In this document: positions 35,288-44,686 of the stretch, one piece after another
Numbering within the stretch: position 1 is the stretch's first letter
Layout of the letters: the number at the start of each line of letters is the position of its first letter
DNA from: Nonomuraea wenchangensis
GTDB lineage: Bacteria > Actinomycetota > Actinomycetes > Streptosporangiales > Streptosporangiaceae
Reading direction: 5' to 3'
Length of the DNA: 64,000 nucleotides
Assembly: GCF_900111685.1 (NCBI RefSeq)
Contig: NZ_FOHX01000015.1
Span: 62,001 to 126,000, forward strand
The notes under the pieces: model-generated
Told to the model about the DNA's origin: nothing
What the model saw: only the letters and a program-made list of their open reading frames with translations
Database searches by the model: none
Program-made: the position numbers and the translations under genes

Positions 35288-36775
35288 TCAAGGAGCCGTC
35301 CTCTTTCCAGAAATGAGCCGTTTGCACCTGTCAAAGGCATCCGTGAAGCGGGCCAGGCGCCACAGACTGCCGAGGAGCAGCGGCGCCAGCAGCGCCCCGA
35401 TGAGGATCGGGGCGGCCATGTAGCGGAAGTCCTGGGCCGAGATGTTGACCAGGACCGCCAGCTGCTGCCCGGCGACCACGGCCGCGACGCCCAGCACGTA
35501 CCGGTTGCGCCCGGCCAGCGCCCCCGCCGCCACCGCCAGGTACGACAGGTAGGCCCACGACGCCCCCCGCCACAGCGCCCAGTCGTACTCGGGGGCCAGC
35601 GACCCCGTCAGCCAGGGATCGGCCACCTGGTACAGCTCGTACGACAGCGGGCGCAGCGAGAACACCCACCGGCCGGGAAAGTCCGTCACCCTGCCGGGCC
35701 CGACGTAGGTGTCGGCGGTCGGCCGCAGCGACAGCCGGTACGTCGTGCCGCCCGTCAGCAGCGGGTCGCCCGCCGGCCGCCAGGCGATCGCGCCCCGGCA
35801 CAGCCGCGTCTCCACCATCAGCCCGGGATCCTCGACCAGCAGCCGCCGCCACAGCGCGAGCAGCTCGCCGGCGCGCGCGTCGGCCTGCTGCCAGCTGAAG
35901 TCCTCCCGCCAGATCAGCGTGTTGACCGTGGAACAGGTGCCGCCCCACCACCAGCGGTCCAGCGGCGCCACCGACTCCAGCAGCGCCCGGTCCCGCTCGC
36001 CGAACAGCTTCGGCCGGTCACGGAACGCCACCGCGACGTCGCCGAAGGCCGTGTGGTAGACGTACGTCGGGGACGGGGGGACGATCCCGAACCGGGGGAG
36101 CACCGCGTTCGTCAGCACCAGCGGCAGCGCCGCCGCGACCACGCCGGCCAGCAGCAGCCGCACCCGGCGGGTCCGTACGACGAGGGCCAGCACCGCCACG
36201 GCCACGCCCACCACGACGAAGCCGTTCGCCCGGAACAGCCCGAGCGCCAGTGCCAGCGCCGCCAGCCCGGCGAGCCCCGGCCCGCTCACCCGCCGCGCCG
36301 CCGCGAAGCGCGCGCACACCCCCGCGACCGCCACCGCGCAGATCGTGAACGGCACGTCCTTCCACAACGTGACCGTGAACGCCCCCACGGGCGGCGCGAG
36401 CGGCATCAGCATCGCCACCGCCGTGGTGGGCCGGCGCGGCGCCCCCACCGCCTTCAGCGACTGCGCCAGGAACGTCAGCGCCGCCGCCATGGCCGTCGTC
36501 TGCCCGAACGTGACCGCGCCCAGGTCACCGGTATGCGTGAAGCTCAGCCACAGCAGCGCGTCGTAGAGCACCGAATGATCGCTCACCCACGGGCCGGCGA
36601 TCGTGTGGCTGAGGTAGAGGACCGAGTCGCGGCTGAACAGGCCGGGGTAGAAGGCCGCCCACCAGCACGCGAGCACCGCCTGGGCGACGAGGAAGGTGGC
36701 GAGCGCAGGCCACCAGGGGCGCCGGGGCCGGGTCAGGCCCGCCGGGGCGTCGTCGCTCCCCATGATTCTCGCCAT
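35288..36775 (-). CDS. Multi-spanning membrane protein, DUF6020/GT-C-like
   Basis: A 495-residue integral membrane protein with about ten to twelve predicted transmembrane helices. An early loop reads AAFYPGLFSRDSVLYLSHT; its acidic/Arg residues are placed like the catalytic loop of GT-C glycosyltransferases. A large extracytoplasmic region (about 240–385) contains VYHTAFGDVAVAFRDRP and WWWGGTCSTVNTLIW. GT-C enzymes use lipid-linked sugars on the outer face of the membrane. The annotation as a transferase is an inference from topology and neighbours (deacetylase, methyltransferase, GT2). The start may be 12 bases further in at MGSDDAP; neither start has a clear ribosome binding site. Confidence 0.75.
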   Translation of the reverse strand: MARIMGSDDAPAGLTRPRRPWWPALATFLVAQAVLACWWAAFYPGLFSRDSVLYLSHTIAGPWVSDHSVLYDALLWLSFTHTGDLGAVTFGQTTAMAAALTFLAQSLKAVGAPRRPTTAVAMLMPLAPPVGAFTVTLWKDVPFTICAVAVAGVCARFAAARRVSGPGLAGLAALALALGLFRANGFVVVGVAVAVLALVVRTRRVRLLLAGVVAAALPLVLTNAVLPRFGIVPPSPTYVYHTAFGDVAVAFRDRPKLFGERDRALLESVAPLDRWWWGGTCSTVNTLIWREDFSWQQADARAGELLALWRRLLVEDPGLMVETRLCRGAIAWRPAGDPLLTGGTTYRLSLRPTADTYVGPGRVTDFPGRWVFSLRPLSYELYQVADPWLTGSLAPEYDWALWRGASWAYLSYLAVAAGALAGRNRYVLGVAAVVAGQQLAVLVNISAQDFRYMAAPILIGALLAPLLLGSLWRLARFTDAFDRCKRLISGKRTAP

Positions 36776-36797
36776 CGGAGCAGGGAGTCGGGCGTCG

Positions 36798-37541
36798 TCA
36801 GGGGTAGCTCACTCCGGCCCCCAGCGCCTTGCCGCCGCCGCGGGCCAGCGTCGGGACGGTGACGAGGTGGTAGCCCTGCTTCTTCAGCTCCTTGAGTATG
36901 CCCGGCATCGCCTTGACGGTGGCCGGGACCGTGTCGTGCATGAGGATCACGCCGTCACGTCTGGCCAGCTTGAGCACGGTCGCGGTGATCTTGCGGGCGT
37001 CGCGGAGCGACCAGTCGAGCGTCGTGCCGGTCCACATGATCTGCGACATCCCGGCCTCGTCGGCGATCCGCAGCACGCGGTCGTCGGTGTGCCCGTAGGG
37101 CGGGCGGAACATCGTCGGCCGGTATCCCGTGGCCTGCTGGATGACGTCCCGCCCGAGCCGGATCTCCTGGCTGATCTCCTCGTCCAGCAGCGCCCTGAGC
37201 GACTGGTGCGAGTAGGTGTGGTCACCGACCGCGTGCCCCTCGGCCAGCGTCTGCCTGGCGATCTTCGGGAGCTCTTCGACCCGCTTGCCGACCAGGAAGA
37301 ACGTCGCCTTGGCGTTCGCCTTGCGCAGCGTCTTGAGCAGCGTGGGGGTCTGCGCGCCGGGACCGTCGTCGAAGGTCAGCGCCAGGCACTTCACGCGGGC
37401 GCAGTCCACCCGCGCCTCGGCGGCGGAGGTGGCGGCGGCGGTGGCGGCCGGGGCGGACGACAGGGTCAGGGCGGCGGCGAGGAGGGCATGAGTCACCACG
37501 ACCGCAAGCCTAGAGCCAACCGGGCCCGCCCGCGCCCCCAT
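36798..37541 (-). CDS. Secreted polysaccharide deacetylase
   Basis: A 247-residue NodB-fold enzyme that removes N- or O-acetyl groups from a cell-surface polysaccharide. A signal peptide covers about residues 1–36. The motifs are TFDDGPG (Asp58, Asp59), GDHTYSH with metal ligands His108 and His112, RPPYGH and the late LMHD. Because it is exported, it would act on peptidoglycan or on a wall polymer made by this locus. It lies 22 bases before the membrane protein gene and 37 bases after the methyltransferase gene on the same strand. Confidence 0.92.
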   Translation of the reverse strand: MGARAGPVGSRLAVVVTHALLAAALTLSSAPAATAAATSAAEARVDCARVKCLALTFDDGPGAQTPTLLKTLRKANAKATFFLVGKRVEELPKIARQTLAEGHAVGDHTYSHQSLRALLDEEISQEIRLGRDVIQQATGYRPTMFRPPYGHTDDRVLRIADEAGMSQIMWTGTTLDWSLRDARKITATVLKLARRDGVILMHDTVPATVKAMPGILKELKKQGYHLVTVPTLARGGGKALGAGVSYP

Positions 37542-37577
37542 CCTCCCACCAAGATCACATCTTGCGGCCCGGCTGGA

Positions 37578-38276
37578 TCAGCGCTTCAGCCGGGCCCGCA
37601 GGAACAGGCTCACCCCGCGCAACGACCTGACCGGCAGATACCGCTCAGCCCGGATCACCGCCGACAACCCCGCGTTGAGCAGCGTCGGCACCTTGCTCAG
37701 ATCGCTCCCCACCGACCGCCGCCGATGCCACTTGACCACGGGCCGCAGCAGCACGTTCCAGCTCCAGACGCGGTCCACCTGCAGCCCGGCCTTCTCGACC
37801 ACGATCGTCAGCGACTCGCGCCGGTAGCGGCGTACGTGCCCCACCGCGTCGTCGTGCGCCGACCACAACGCCATGTCGCACGGCACCGCGATCAGCACGT
37901 GCCCACCCGGCGCCAGCACCCTCGCGATCTCCTCGGTGACCAGATGGTCCTCGCGTACGTGCTCCAGCACGTCGAACGCGGTCACCAGATCGACGCTGCC
38001 CGACCCGAACGGCAGCGCCCGCGCGTCCGCCCGGACCGCGGGGACCCCGCGTGACCGCGCCATCTCCAGGGCCGACTCGTCCATGTCGGTGGCGGTCGCG
38101 TCCCAGCCCGCCTCGGCGAGCACCCGCGTGTTGCCTCCGCCCGCCGCGCCGATGTCCAGCGCCACTCCGGGCCGGCCCAGCTCGCGCAGCTCCCGTCGCA
38201 GGATCGCGCGGCGCTCGCGGTACCACCAGTGGGCGTCTTCCAGCGCGATGAGCCGGCGGATCTCCTCGGTCTCCAT
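37578..38276 (-). CDS. Class I SAM-dependent methyltransferase
   Basis: A 232-residue cytoplasmic methyltransferase. Motif I is VALDIGAAGGGNTRVL (about 38–53), the acidic end of beta 2 is ATDMDES, and motif II/III is DLVTAFDVLEHVRED with VLAPGGHVLIAVP. The C-terminal segment (WNVLLRPVVKWHRRR) resembles methyltransferases paired with membrane-bound GT2 enzymes in surface-glycan or glycolipid loci. It begins 11 bases after the GT2 stop, so the two are probably co-translated. The acceptor is unknown. Confidence 0.88.
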   Translation of the reverse strand: METEEIRRLIALEDAHWWYRERRAILRRELRELGRPGVALDIGAAGGGNTRVLAEAGWDATATDMDESALEMARSRGVPAVRADARALPFGSGSVDLVTAFDVLEHVREDHLVTEEIARVLAPGGHVLIAVPCDMALWSAHDDAVGHVRRYRRESLTIVVEKAGLQVDRVWSWNVLLRPVVKWHRRRSVGSDLSKVPTLLNAGLSAVIRAERYLPVRSLRGVSLFLRARLKR

Positions 38277-38286
38277 TGATGTGTTC

Positions 38287-39450
38287 TCAGTTCCTCGTGA
38301 GGGGTGACGTGGCGGCGCGGATCACCATGAGCAGGCAGTACGCGGCGACGACCACGCCCACCTCGGCCATCCGCCCGGCCTGTGGCGGCAGCGTGTGCAG
38401 GAGGGCCACGGTGAGCGCGAGGTTCACGGCGAAGAACAGCGCCGTGCGGAAACTGAGCACGGCGCCGGCGGTGCCAGCCAGGACAAGCGCGCACGTGGCC
38501 GCCGTAGCGGGTTCCTGGAAATCCCGCATCGGCCAATAAACCATTGCATAGAGAACGGCGGAGAACAACACGTGCAGCGAGCCGGCGAACGCCCAGCCCG
38601 GCGGCCCTCCTCCTCGCAGGCGGGCCGGCCGCGCGTCCGGATGGCACGGCACCAGCTCGGGCCGGGCCAACGGAACACGGGCCCGCCCCGCCGCCATCGA
38701 CCACGCCACCCGGGCGAGGCCCCGCAGATCGTCGAGCGCCGTACGGGCCACCTGGACCCGCGAGTCCAGGTCCTCGACCCAGTCCACCGGCACCTCGTGC
38801 ACGCGCAGCCCGTTGTGCTCGGCGAGCAGCAGCAACTCGGTGTCGAAGAACCAGCCGTCGTCCTCGACCTTGTCCATGAGCGGCCGTACCACGCGGGCCC
38901 GCGCCGCCTTGAACCCGCACTGCGCGTCGCTGAACCCCGCACGGAACCCGTGCCTGAGCAGCGCGTTGTACCCGCGCGAGATCACCTCCCTGCGCACCGA
39001 GCGGCGGATGCGCGCGCCACGACCCAGCCGGGTGCCGATCGCGATCTCGGAATGCCCGCTGGCCACCGCCGCGACCAGCGGGAACAGCGCGTCGAGGTCC
39101 GTGGACAGATCCACGTCCATGTACGCCACGATGTCGGCCTGGCTCTCCCCCCAGGCCGCCCGCAGCGCCGCGCCCCGGCCGCGTACGTCGATCCTGCGCG
39201 CGTGCACGCGGTCGTACTCGCGGGCCAGCGCAGTCGCGACCGGCCAGGTCGCGTCGGTGCTGCCGTTGTCCACGATCGTGATCCGCCACGGCAGCGGGAA
39301 GCCGCCGTCGAGGAAGGCCGCCAGCGTACGGACGCAGCCGGGAAGGGCACGCTCCTCGTTGAGCACGGGGATGACGATGTCGACGCTCGCCGGACGGGCC
39401 GCCGTGTCCAGGACGCGGAAGGTCGGCTGCATGGCGGAACGCGTGTCCAT
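38287..39450 (-). CDS. Membrane-bound family 2 glycosyltransferase
   Basis: A 387-residue protein. The N-terminal GT-A domain (about 22–245) has VDIVIPVLNEERAL, VDNGSTDAT and the DxD motif MDVDLSTD, with GFKAARARV and DDGWFFDTELL. This layout is typical of dolichyl-phosphate mannose synthase-like enzymes that load a sugar onto a polyprenyl phosphate. The C-terminal 120 residues contain about four hydrophobic helices (GtrA-like), anchoring it in the membrane. The start at MDTRSAM is supported by AGGGG about 8 bases upstream. Lipid-linked sugar made here would be a natural donor for the GT-C-like proteins encoded on both sides. Confidence 0.88.
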   Translation of the reverse strand: MDTRSAMQPTFRVLDTAARPASVDIVIPVLNEERALPGCVRTLAAFLDGGFPLPWRITIVDNGSTDATWPVATALAREYDRVHARRIDVRGRGAALRAAWGESQADIVAYMDVDLSTDLDALFPLVAAVASGHSEIAIGTRLGRGARIRRSVRREVISRGYNALLRHGFRAGFSDAQCGFKAARARVVRPLMDKVEDDGWFFDTELLLLAEHNGLRVHEVPVDWVEDLDSRVQVARTALDDLRGLARVAWSMAAGRARVPLARPELVPCHPDARPARLRGGGPPGWAFAGSLHVLFSAVLYAMVYWPMRDFQEPATAATCALVLAGTAGAVLSFRTALFFAVNLALTVALLHTLPPQAGRMAEVGVVVAAYCLLMVIRAATSPLTRN

Positions 39451-39560
39451 CGAGTCCCCTGATCCCTTGCCTGGGTGGCCGTCGTTCAGGGAAATGGTGC
39501 TGGGGCCCCTCGCGGGGCGGGTGCGTTTTCTGCGCGCATTCCCCGAAGGGGGGCATCCTT

Positions 39561-41768
39561 TTACCCGGCCGGAAGTTCGTACACGGCGAACGCCCTGTTG
39601 CTGAAGCGCAGGGCGGCGTAGCCGTCGAGCCGCGGATCGATCCTGGTGAGAAGCCACCGCACCCCGTAGCCGGTGGCGAGCCGCCGCACGTTCTCCCGCG
39701 TCGGCGCCGCGAACACCGCGTCGTTCGCGGCGAGCCGCGCCGTGTCCGCGAACGGCACGCTCAGGTAGGACCCGCCGTACGCCCTGGCCCGGGACAACGT
39801 GCTCTCGGCGTACGCCCACCCTTCCACGAGCACCCGCCGCTCACTGAACCCCGCCACCCAGTAGTGCCTGCTGTCGCACCCCGGCGCGATGACCGGACGA
39901 CAGTGCAGATCCGTCGCGACGACGTCACCGGCCCGCGAGTGCTCCCGCAACCACCGCGCCGCCTCCCGCCCACCGCGCGGCACCACCCGTTCCCGCCGCC
40001 CCTCGTCCGGCACCACATGCCGAACCATCTCGACCGCCGACGCCGGCACGCCGTACCCCGCCATGACCCCGACCACCACCAGAACCACCCCCGCCCGAGC
40101 CGGAACAAGGGGCCTCCGCCGCACCACGACCACGACCACCACCACCGTGACCGCCACCAGCACCAGATAGGGCCCCACCACCCCCATCAACCCACCCAGA
40201 TCAGGTTCGACCCGCACGAACCCCCGCACCATCCCCTGGACCCCGGCGACCACCATGGCCACCCCCGCGCCGAGCGCCACCGCCACGCCCACCGCCCGCG
40301 CGGCCGACCTCCCCTCACCTGCCCACGCCCGCCCGGCCACCCCAACCCCGCAGACAGCCGCAACCGACAGATAAGGCCGGACACTCTCCAGGAAGTACAA
40401 CTGCGACTCCGCCGGATGCCCCAGCACCAGAACCGCCCCGACCCCGGCACCCCCCATCCCGACCAGCAACAGAACCTCCGGCTCCCTGAGCCGCCGCCAC
40501 CCCAGCCCAGCCACCCCGCCCCAGACACACGCAAGGCAGAACAACTGCACCGCCGCCAGCACCCCCAGAACCCCCGCCGGGTCGCCCTGAGAAACCCCGG
40601 TCACGCCGCTCCACAACACCCGCATGGTCGCGAACGGCTCGATCTCCGTCCCCTGAGTCCCCCTCCCGAACAGCACCGCCTGCGCCACCACCAGCCCCCC
40701 GAGCGCGAGCCCCGCCACCCCCAGCCACCGCCCCGGCGCCCGCCGCTCCACCACCCACCGAACCCCCGCCACCAGCACCGCCCCGGCCAGCAACAACGGC
40801 AGGAACGTCGCCTTGGCCCCGGCCAGCACCGCCACCAGCAGGACCAGCACCACCCAATCCCGCCCCCGCACCCCACGCACCAGCAGCAACACCACAGGCG
40901 CGAAGAGCAGCGCCCCGAACGTCTGCGTGGGACTGGCCCAGGCCGTGAACATCGACCGCGTCGTGAACACCACGCCGTCCTGCAGCACGGGCCCGAACAG
41001 GAAGTACGTGACCCCGACCGCCGCCACCCCGGCCGCCCAGCTCCCGCCCACCCGCCGCCCCACCGCCGCCACCAGCACCACCAACGCGGCGGTCATCGGC
41101 AACGTGGAGAGCCGGTAGACCAGCGTGACGGGCTCGATCCCGGTCACCCAGCTCGTCGCCGCCATCTCGGCGTACACGAACCAGTGGTAGGGGAGCGGCT
41201 CACCCAGCACCGACGGGAACGTGGGCGGCACCTGCCGCTTGACCTCCCCGAGCAGCGCCAGGTGATAGGGCATGTCCACGTACGCCCTCCCGACCGGCAC
41301 CCGATACAGGAACAGCGCACTCCACACCACCAGATACCCGACCACCCCGCCCAGCGCCCACCCGCACCACCCCGGCACCCGCTCCCGCCCCGCGTTCCTC
41401 CAGAACCGCCGCAACCCAGGCACCACCACAAAAACCCCGACCACCAGCACGGACGGAACCAGCACCAGCCGCGGCATCCCGACCGCCCGAGCCGGCAGGT
41501 AGGCCAGCACCTCGACCGCATACCCGACCGCCACCCCGGCCGCCAGCTCCTCCAACCCCGCCCACGCACGCCCACCGGTCAACGCCCGCCACAAAAGCAC
41601 CCCCGGCAGCGCGACCCCACCTCCGAGATACGCCCCGAACACGCCCAGGTCCCGCACGGAGACCCCACACACCAGAAACACCACAACCACGCCGACACCC
41701 AGCGCCGACGCAGGCAACCACCCCACAATTCGCCCCACCAGGGGACCACCCACCAAACCCCCGCCCAC
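39561..41768 (-). CDS. Large multi-spanning membrane protein, GT-C-like
   Basis: A 735-residue integral membrane protein with roughly 13–15 hydrophobic helices and a soluble C-terminal domain of about 150 residues (from REAARWLREHSRAGDVVATDLHC). An extracytoplasmic loop with VDMPYHLALLGEVKRQVPPTFPSVLGEPLPYHW resembles the first loop of GT-C transferases and actinobacterial DUF6541-like proteins. It may transfer a sugar to a wall polymer or lipid. The protein is unusually rich in Val and Gly. Between its stop and the GT2 gene are 110 bases with short GC hairpins. It is preceded by a 13-base tandem array and then luxC. Confidence 0.72.
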   Translation of the reverse strand: MGGGLVGGPLVGRIVGWLPASALGVGVVVVFLVCGVSVRDLGVFGAYLGGGVALPGVLLWRALTGGRAWAGLEELAAGVAVGYAVEVLAYLPARAVGMPRLVLVPSVLVVGVFVVVPGLRRFWRNAGRERVPGWCGWALGGVVGYLVVWSALFLYRVPVGRAYVDMPYHLALLGEVKRQVPPTFPSVLGEPLPYHWFVYAEMAATSWVTGIEPVTLVYRLSTLPMTAALVVLVAAVGRRVGGSWAAGVAAVGVTYFLFGPVLQDGVVFTTRSMFTAWASPTQTFGALLFAPVVLLLVRGVRGRDWVVLVLLVAVLAGAKATFLPLLLAGAVLVAGVRWVVERRAPGRWLGVAGLALGGLVVAQAVLFGRGTQGTEIEPFATMRVLWSGVTGVSQGDPAGVLGVLAAVQLFCLACVWGGVAGLGWRRLREPEVLLLVGMGGAGVGAVLVLGHPAESQLYFLESVRPYLSVAAVCGVGVAGRAWAGEGRSAARAVGVAVALGAGVAMVVAGVQGMVRGFVRVEPDLGGLMGVVGPYLVLVAVTVVVVVVVVRRRPLVPARAGVVLVVVGVMAGYGVPASAVEMVRHVVPDEGRRERVVPRGGREAARWLREHSRAGDVVATDLHCRPVIAPGCDSRHYWVAGFSERRVLVEGWAYAESTLSRARAYGGSYLSVPFADTARLAANDAVFAAPTRENVRRLATGYGVRWLLTRIDPRLDGYAALRFSNRAFAVYELPAG

Positions 41769-41830
41769 CCTCCGCCCGCCGAACTCACGTCACCACGGCG
41801 GCCCCCACCCACCCGCAATCCCTCAAGAGC

Positions 41831-41970
41831 GACGCAGAGGACGCCATCGGGGGACGTCGCCGAGGGACGTCGCCGGGGGACGTCACCAGGGGGGGACGTC
41901 ATCGAAAGGCGCCGCCGAACGACGTCACCGAAGAACGCCGCCGAACAACGTCACCGAAGGACGCTCACCA
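41831..41970. repeat. 13-bp degenerate tandem repeat downstream of luxC
   Basis: About ten adjacent units follow the pattern GACGTCGCCGAGG, drifting to AACGTCACCGAAG. The unit is mostly 13 bases and keeps the palindromic GACGTC core in many copies. The array starts in the gap between luxC and the GT-C-like gene and runs over the luxC stop codon into its last codons. Confidence 0.8.
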
Positions 41971-43588
41971 ACCGCGTGAACTCAACCGGCAGATCAACCC
42001 CATCCCAAACCCGACCAAAGCTGAGCGCACTCCCCACCGGCACCATCCGATCAACCCCCCGCCCGCCCAACCCCCTGGCCAGCTCCTCCAACTCCTCCCG
42101 CCCGAACCCGAAGTGCGTCATCGTCTGATCCCGCCGCTCCACCACCGCGCCCAGCTCCGCCAGCCCTCTGAGCCGGCAGTGCACGAACGTCCCGGCCCCC
42201 AGCCACCGCCGCGGAGCCGCCGCCTCCTCCGCCAGGGTCACGTTCGCCAGCGCGTTCCCCCGGAACTCCACGCTCTTCGCCACCCCGTCGGCGGCCAGCC
42301 CGTACGTGGCCACCCGTTTCTCCACGGCCATCCCCGGCTCCACACCCCACCCGCGCCCGTCGAGCACCCGCGCCACCTGATCGATGAAGTCGGCCCGAGC
42401 CGCGTCGCAGTCCTTCTCCGCCCCCACCCAGAACACGGTCCGCGGTGACGAGCAGGCGGCCTGATCGAACCAGTAGGCGTCGTTGACGAACCCCTCGGCC
42501 ACGTTGACCCGAACCGCCCGCTCCGCGCACAACCAGGCCGCCGCCCGTACCACCGCGAACGACGACCGATCGGGAAAATCAAGCTCCCTGGCGTGCGGCG
42601 CGAGCGGGTGCCGCCGCACGTCCAGCACCGTACGGTCGCCGCCCCACACCACCCGCAGATCGCAGGCCGCGGACAAGGCCGCCGTCACCTCCTCATCCGA
42701 CCGGTCATAGGTGACGATCCGCTGCGTCTCGCCCACGATGGGATCAGCCTCGGCCAACGCCTCGTGCAACGCCTCCAGGATCACCCCGGCGACCGCCCCG
42801 GCCCGCGGCGACAGCCGTACGACGTTGCGGTTGCCCATGAGCGCGGACAGAGCCCAGGAGTAGACGAAGACGGTGTCCACGTTCGCCGGCGGGATGTGGA
42901 AGACCAGCCCGCGCGGCACCCGTACGTGCTCGCCGTTGAGGGAGTCCAGGGTACGCGTCAGCTCGCTGGGCCGCAGGAAGAACCCGAGCGACCCGAGCTC
43001 GGGATGCCGCCGCGCCGGCCCAGACCGCAACAACCGCTTCCCGAACGCCCCCAGAAACCCCCGAACCCGCTCATCCCCAACCGCCAGCCCTCCACCCCGC
43101 AACCCACGGACCAGCACCTCAACGGGCACGACGCCCTGATGAGACCCAACTTCACCACCAAGGGACACGCCCCCAGAAAGGCCCACGCCCCTGACGACAG
43201 ACGCACCCCCCTCAAACGCCCCGGCCTCGCCACGCAACCATCCATCCGCAACTGACACGACGCCCGTACGAGGGAACAGCACCCGCACCTGACGACCATC
43301 ACCCTCTCCACCGCCCTGCCCCGACCCCAGGATCCCGCCCGACACCACCGCAACCGCCCCAGCCATCCCAGCCACCCCCACCGCCGTCCGAGCCGCCCCA
43401 GCCGACCCAACCGCTCCAGCGGTCGCCACCGACGCGTCCGCCCTTGCCCCGGTAGCGACGGAGGCGTCTGCCCGCGCCCCGGTCGCTACGGAGGCGTCCA
43501 CCCTTGCCCCGGTAGTTACCGAGGCGCCCGCCCCCGCCCCCGCCGCCGACATCGACGCCTCTCCGGTCGGTGGCCCTCCGCTCGCCAT
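41951..43588 (-). CDS. luxC: LuxC-type acyl-CoA/acyl-protein reductase with long N-terminal extension
   Basis: It reduces an activated acyl thioester to an aldehyde with NADPH. The conserved LuxC domain begins near residue 165; PPANVDTVFVYSWALSALMGN, VVWGGDRTV and the nucleophile Cys379 (DQAACSSPRTVFWVG) are intact. The first 160 residues of the 545 are not part of the family: they are Ala/Gly/Val-rich and contain a tandem decapeptide repeat (unit like TGARADASVA). The extended start is supported by a TGATG overlap with the luxE stop. No luciferase subunit genes are present, so the role is not light emission. Its 3' end runs into a 13-base tandem array. The likely acyl donor is the thioester made by LuxE or the ACP of this cassette. 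Confidence 0.88.
   Translation of the reverse strand: MASGGPPTGEASMSAAGAGAGASVTTGARVDASVATGARADASVATGARADASVATAGAVGSAGAARTAVGVAGMAGAVAVVSGGILGSGQGGGEGDGRQVRVLFPRTGVVSVADGWLRGEAGAFEGGASVVRGVGLSGGVSLGGEVGSHQGVVPVEVLVRGLRGGGLAVGDERVRGFLGAFGKRLLRSGPARRHPELGSLGFFLRPSELTRTLDSLNGEHVRVPRGLVFHIPPANVDTVFVYSWALSALMGNRNVVRLSPRAGAVAGVILEALHEALAEADPIVGETQRIVTYDRSDEEVTAALSAACDLRVVWGGDRTVLDVRRHPLAPHARELDFPDRSSFAVVRAAAWLCAERAVRVNVAEGFVNDAYWFDQAACSSPRTVFWVGAEKDCDAARADFIDQVARVLDGRGWGVEPGMAVEKRVATYGLAADGVAKSVEFRGNALANVTLAEEAAAPRRWLGAGTFVHCRLRGLAELGAVVERRDQTMTHFGFGREELEELARGLGGRGVDRMVPVGSALSFGRVWDGVDLPVEFTRLVSVLR
43430..43549. repeat. 30-bp tandem repeat in the luxC N-terminal extension
   Basis: Four adjacent 30-base units are aligned by a recurring GAGGCGTCCRCCC core and CCTTGCCCCG end; the fourth is the most diverged. 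They encode decapeptides in frame. Confidence 0.8.
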
Positions 43589-44613
43589 CAGCGCTGTCCG
43601 AAGGTGTCGCTGCAGCCGCGTGCCTCTGCCCGTGGCAGCCTGCCCAGCACCTCGAACCGTTTTCCCGGCCAGGCCCCGTCATCGACGCCGCGCACCACGC
43701 CCAGATCCTCGGTGAGGAGCACGTGACCCGGATAGGACGTGGGCAGCGTGCTGACCACCTCGACCAGCCCCGGCACTCCGGGCGGCGCCTCCTCCCAGGT
43801 ATCCGGGTCCCGGATCACGACGTCGGCGAAGTCCGGGCAGTAGAGGCCGTCCCCATCAGGCCCTTCAAGGAAGATCGTCCCGATCTGTTCGACCATCCCG
43901 TAGAAGTTGTGGACCCGGACGAGCCCGCACTCCGCCCCCAGCCGTCGCCGGAACTCCGCGTTGTCCACCGCCTGCTCGGCCAGCCGCTTCCACCCACCAG
44001 AGTGGATCAGCACCCCCTGCGACAGATCCAGGCCCAGATCCAGCAGGTAGAGCCACACCATGAAGGTGAACCCGAACACCAGGAACCGCCGGCCACCGTG
44101 CCGCGCCAGGAACGCCTTGGCCGCCTCGGCATCCACCCGCCCCTGCTCGTCCAGCACGAACGTGTGGTCGCGGCCGAAGTTCATCATCCCGAGCACCCCG
44201 GCCCCGCGGGCGCTGAGCGTCGCGTCGCGTACGACCGACCTGCTGTCGACCACCAGCATGGGCAGCCGCCGCTCGCCCAGCACCTCCTTGAGCGTCGCCG
44301 CGAGCATCCGTGTCTGCGCCGCCGCCGCCTCGCGGTCGAGATAGACGCGACTCGGCCGCTGCCCGGTGGTGCCGCTGGAGGTCAGCACCCGGAACACCCG
44401 CTCCGGCGGAACGCTGCGCAGCTCGTGCGTCTTGAACAAGCGCACCGGCAGCCAGGGCAGATCCACCAGCCGCTCGTACGGCGGCCGCACCCCGATCGCG
44501 TCCAGAATGCGCTGGTATGGCAGGCACGCCTGACGATGCCGCTCGGTCAGCTCGGCCAGCTCCCTCACGAGCCGAGCTTCCCGCTCCTCCTCGCGCAACG
44601 TGAAAACGCTCAT
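43588..44613 (-). CDS. luxE: LuxE-type acyl-protein synthetase
   Basis: An adenylating enzyme of 341 residues that activates a fatty or other carboxylic acid and transfers it to a Cys or partner protein for reduction by LuxC. The phosphate-binding segment TSSGTTGQRPSRVYLD lies near residue 80, and the family block IHSGGWKRLAEQAV plus VHNFYGMVEQIGTIFLE is well conserved. No N-terminal extension is present, unlike its neighbours. The start at MSVFTLREEER is fixed by GAGGAG 7–8 bases upstream. The stop overlaps the luxC start. It lies 73 bases after the AMP-ligase gene. Confidence 0.9.
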   Translation of the reverse strand: MSVFTLREEEREARLVRELAELTERHRQACLPYQRILDAIGVRPPYERLVDLPWLPVRLFKTHELRSVPPERVFRVLTSSGTTGQRPSRVYLDREAAAAQTRMLAATLKEVLGERRLPMLVVDSRSVVRDATLSARGAGVLGMMNFGRDHTFVLDEQGRVDAEAAKAFLARHGGRRFLVFGFTFMVWLYLLDLGLDLSQGVLIHSGGWKRLAEQAVDNAEFRRRLGAECGLVRVHNFYGMVEQIGTIFLEGPDGDGLYCPDFADVVIRDPDTWEEAPPGVPGLVEVVSTLPTSYPGHVLLTEDLGVVRGVDDGAWPGKRFEVLGRLPRAEARGCSDTFGQR

Positions 44614-44686
44614 CCCGAGCTCCTCGCATCCACTGAGCCCCACCGCCTCACGGCCGGTCGCGCCGTACGGCTCCCGGAAGTGCTGC

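Noticed and set aside
39864-42128. Very long Pro/His/Arg-rich open frame opposite the GT-C-like gene
   Set aside because: It is the antisense of a Val/Gly-rich membrane protein; high GC removes stop codons. It has no recognisable domain or ribosome binding site, and the product would be an implausible His/Pro/Arg polymer.
41951-44613. Bioluminescence (lux) operon
   Set aside because: No luxA/luxB luciferase or luxD thioesterase is present; only the reductase and synthetase branches occur, with an ACP and AMP-ligase.
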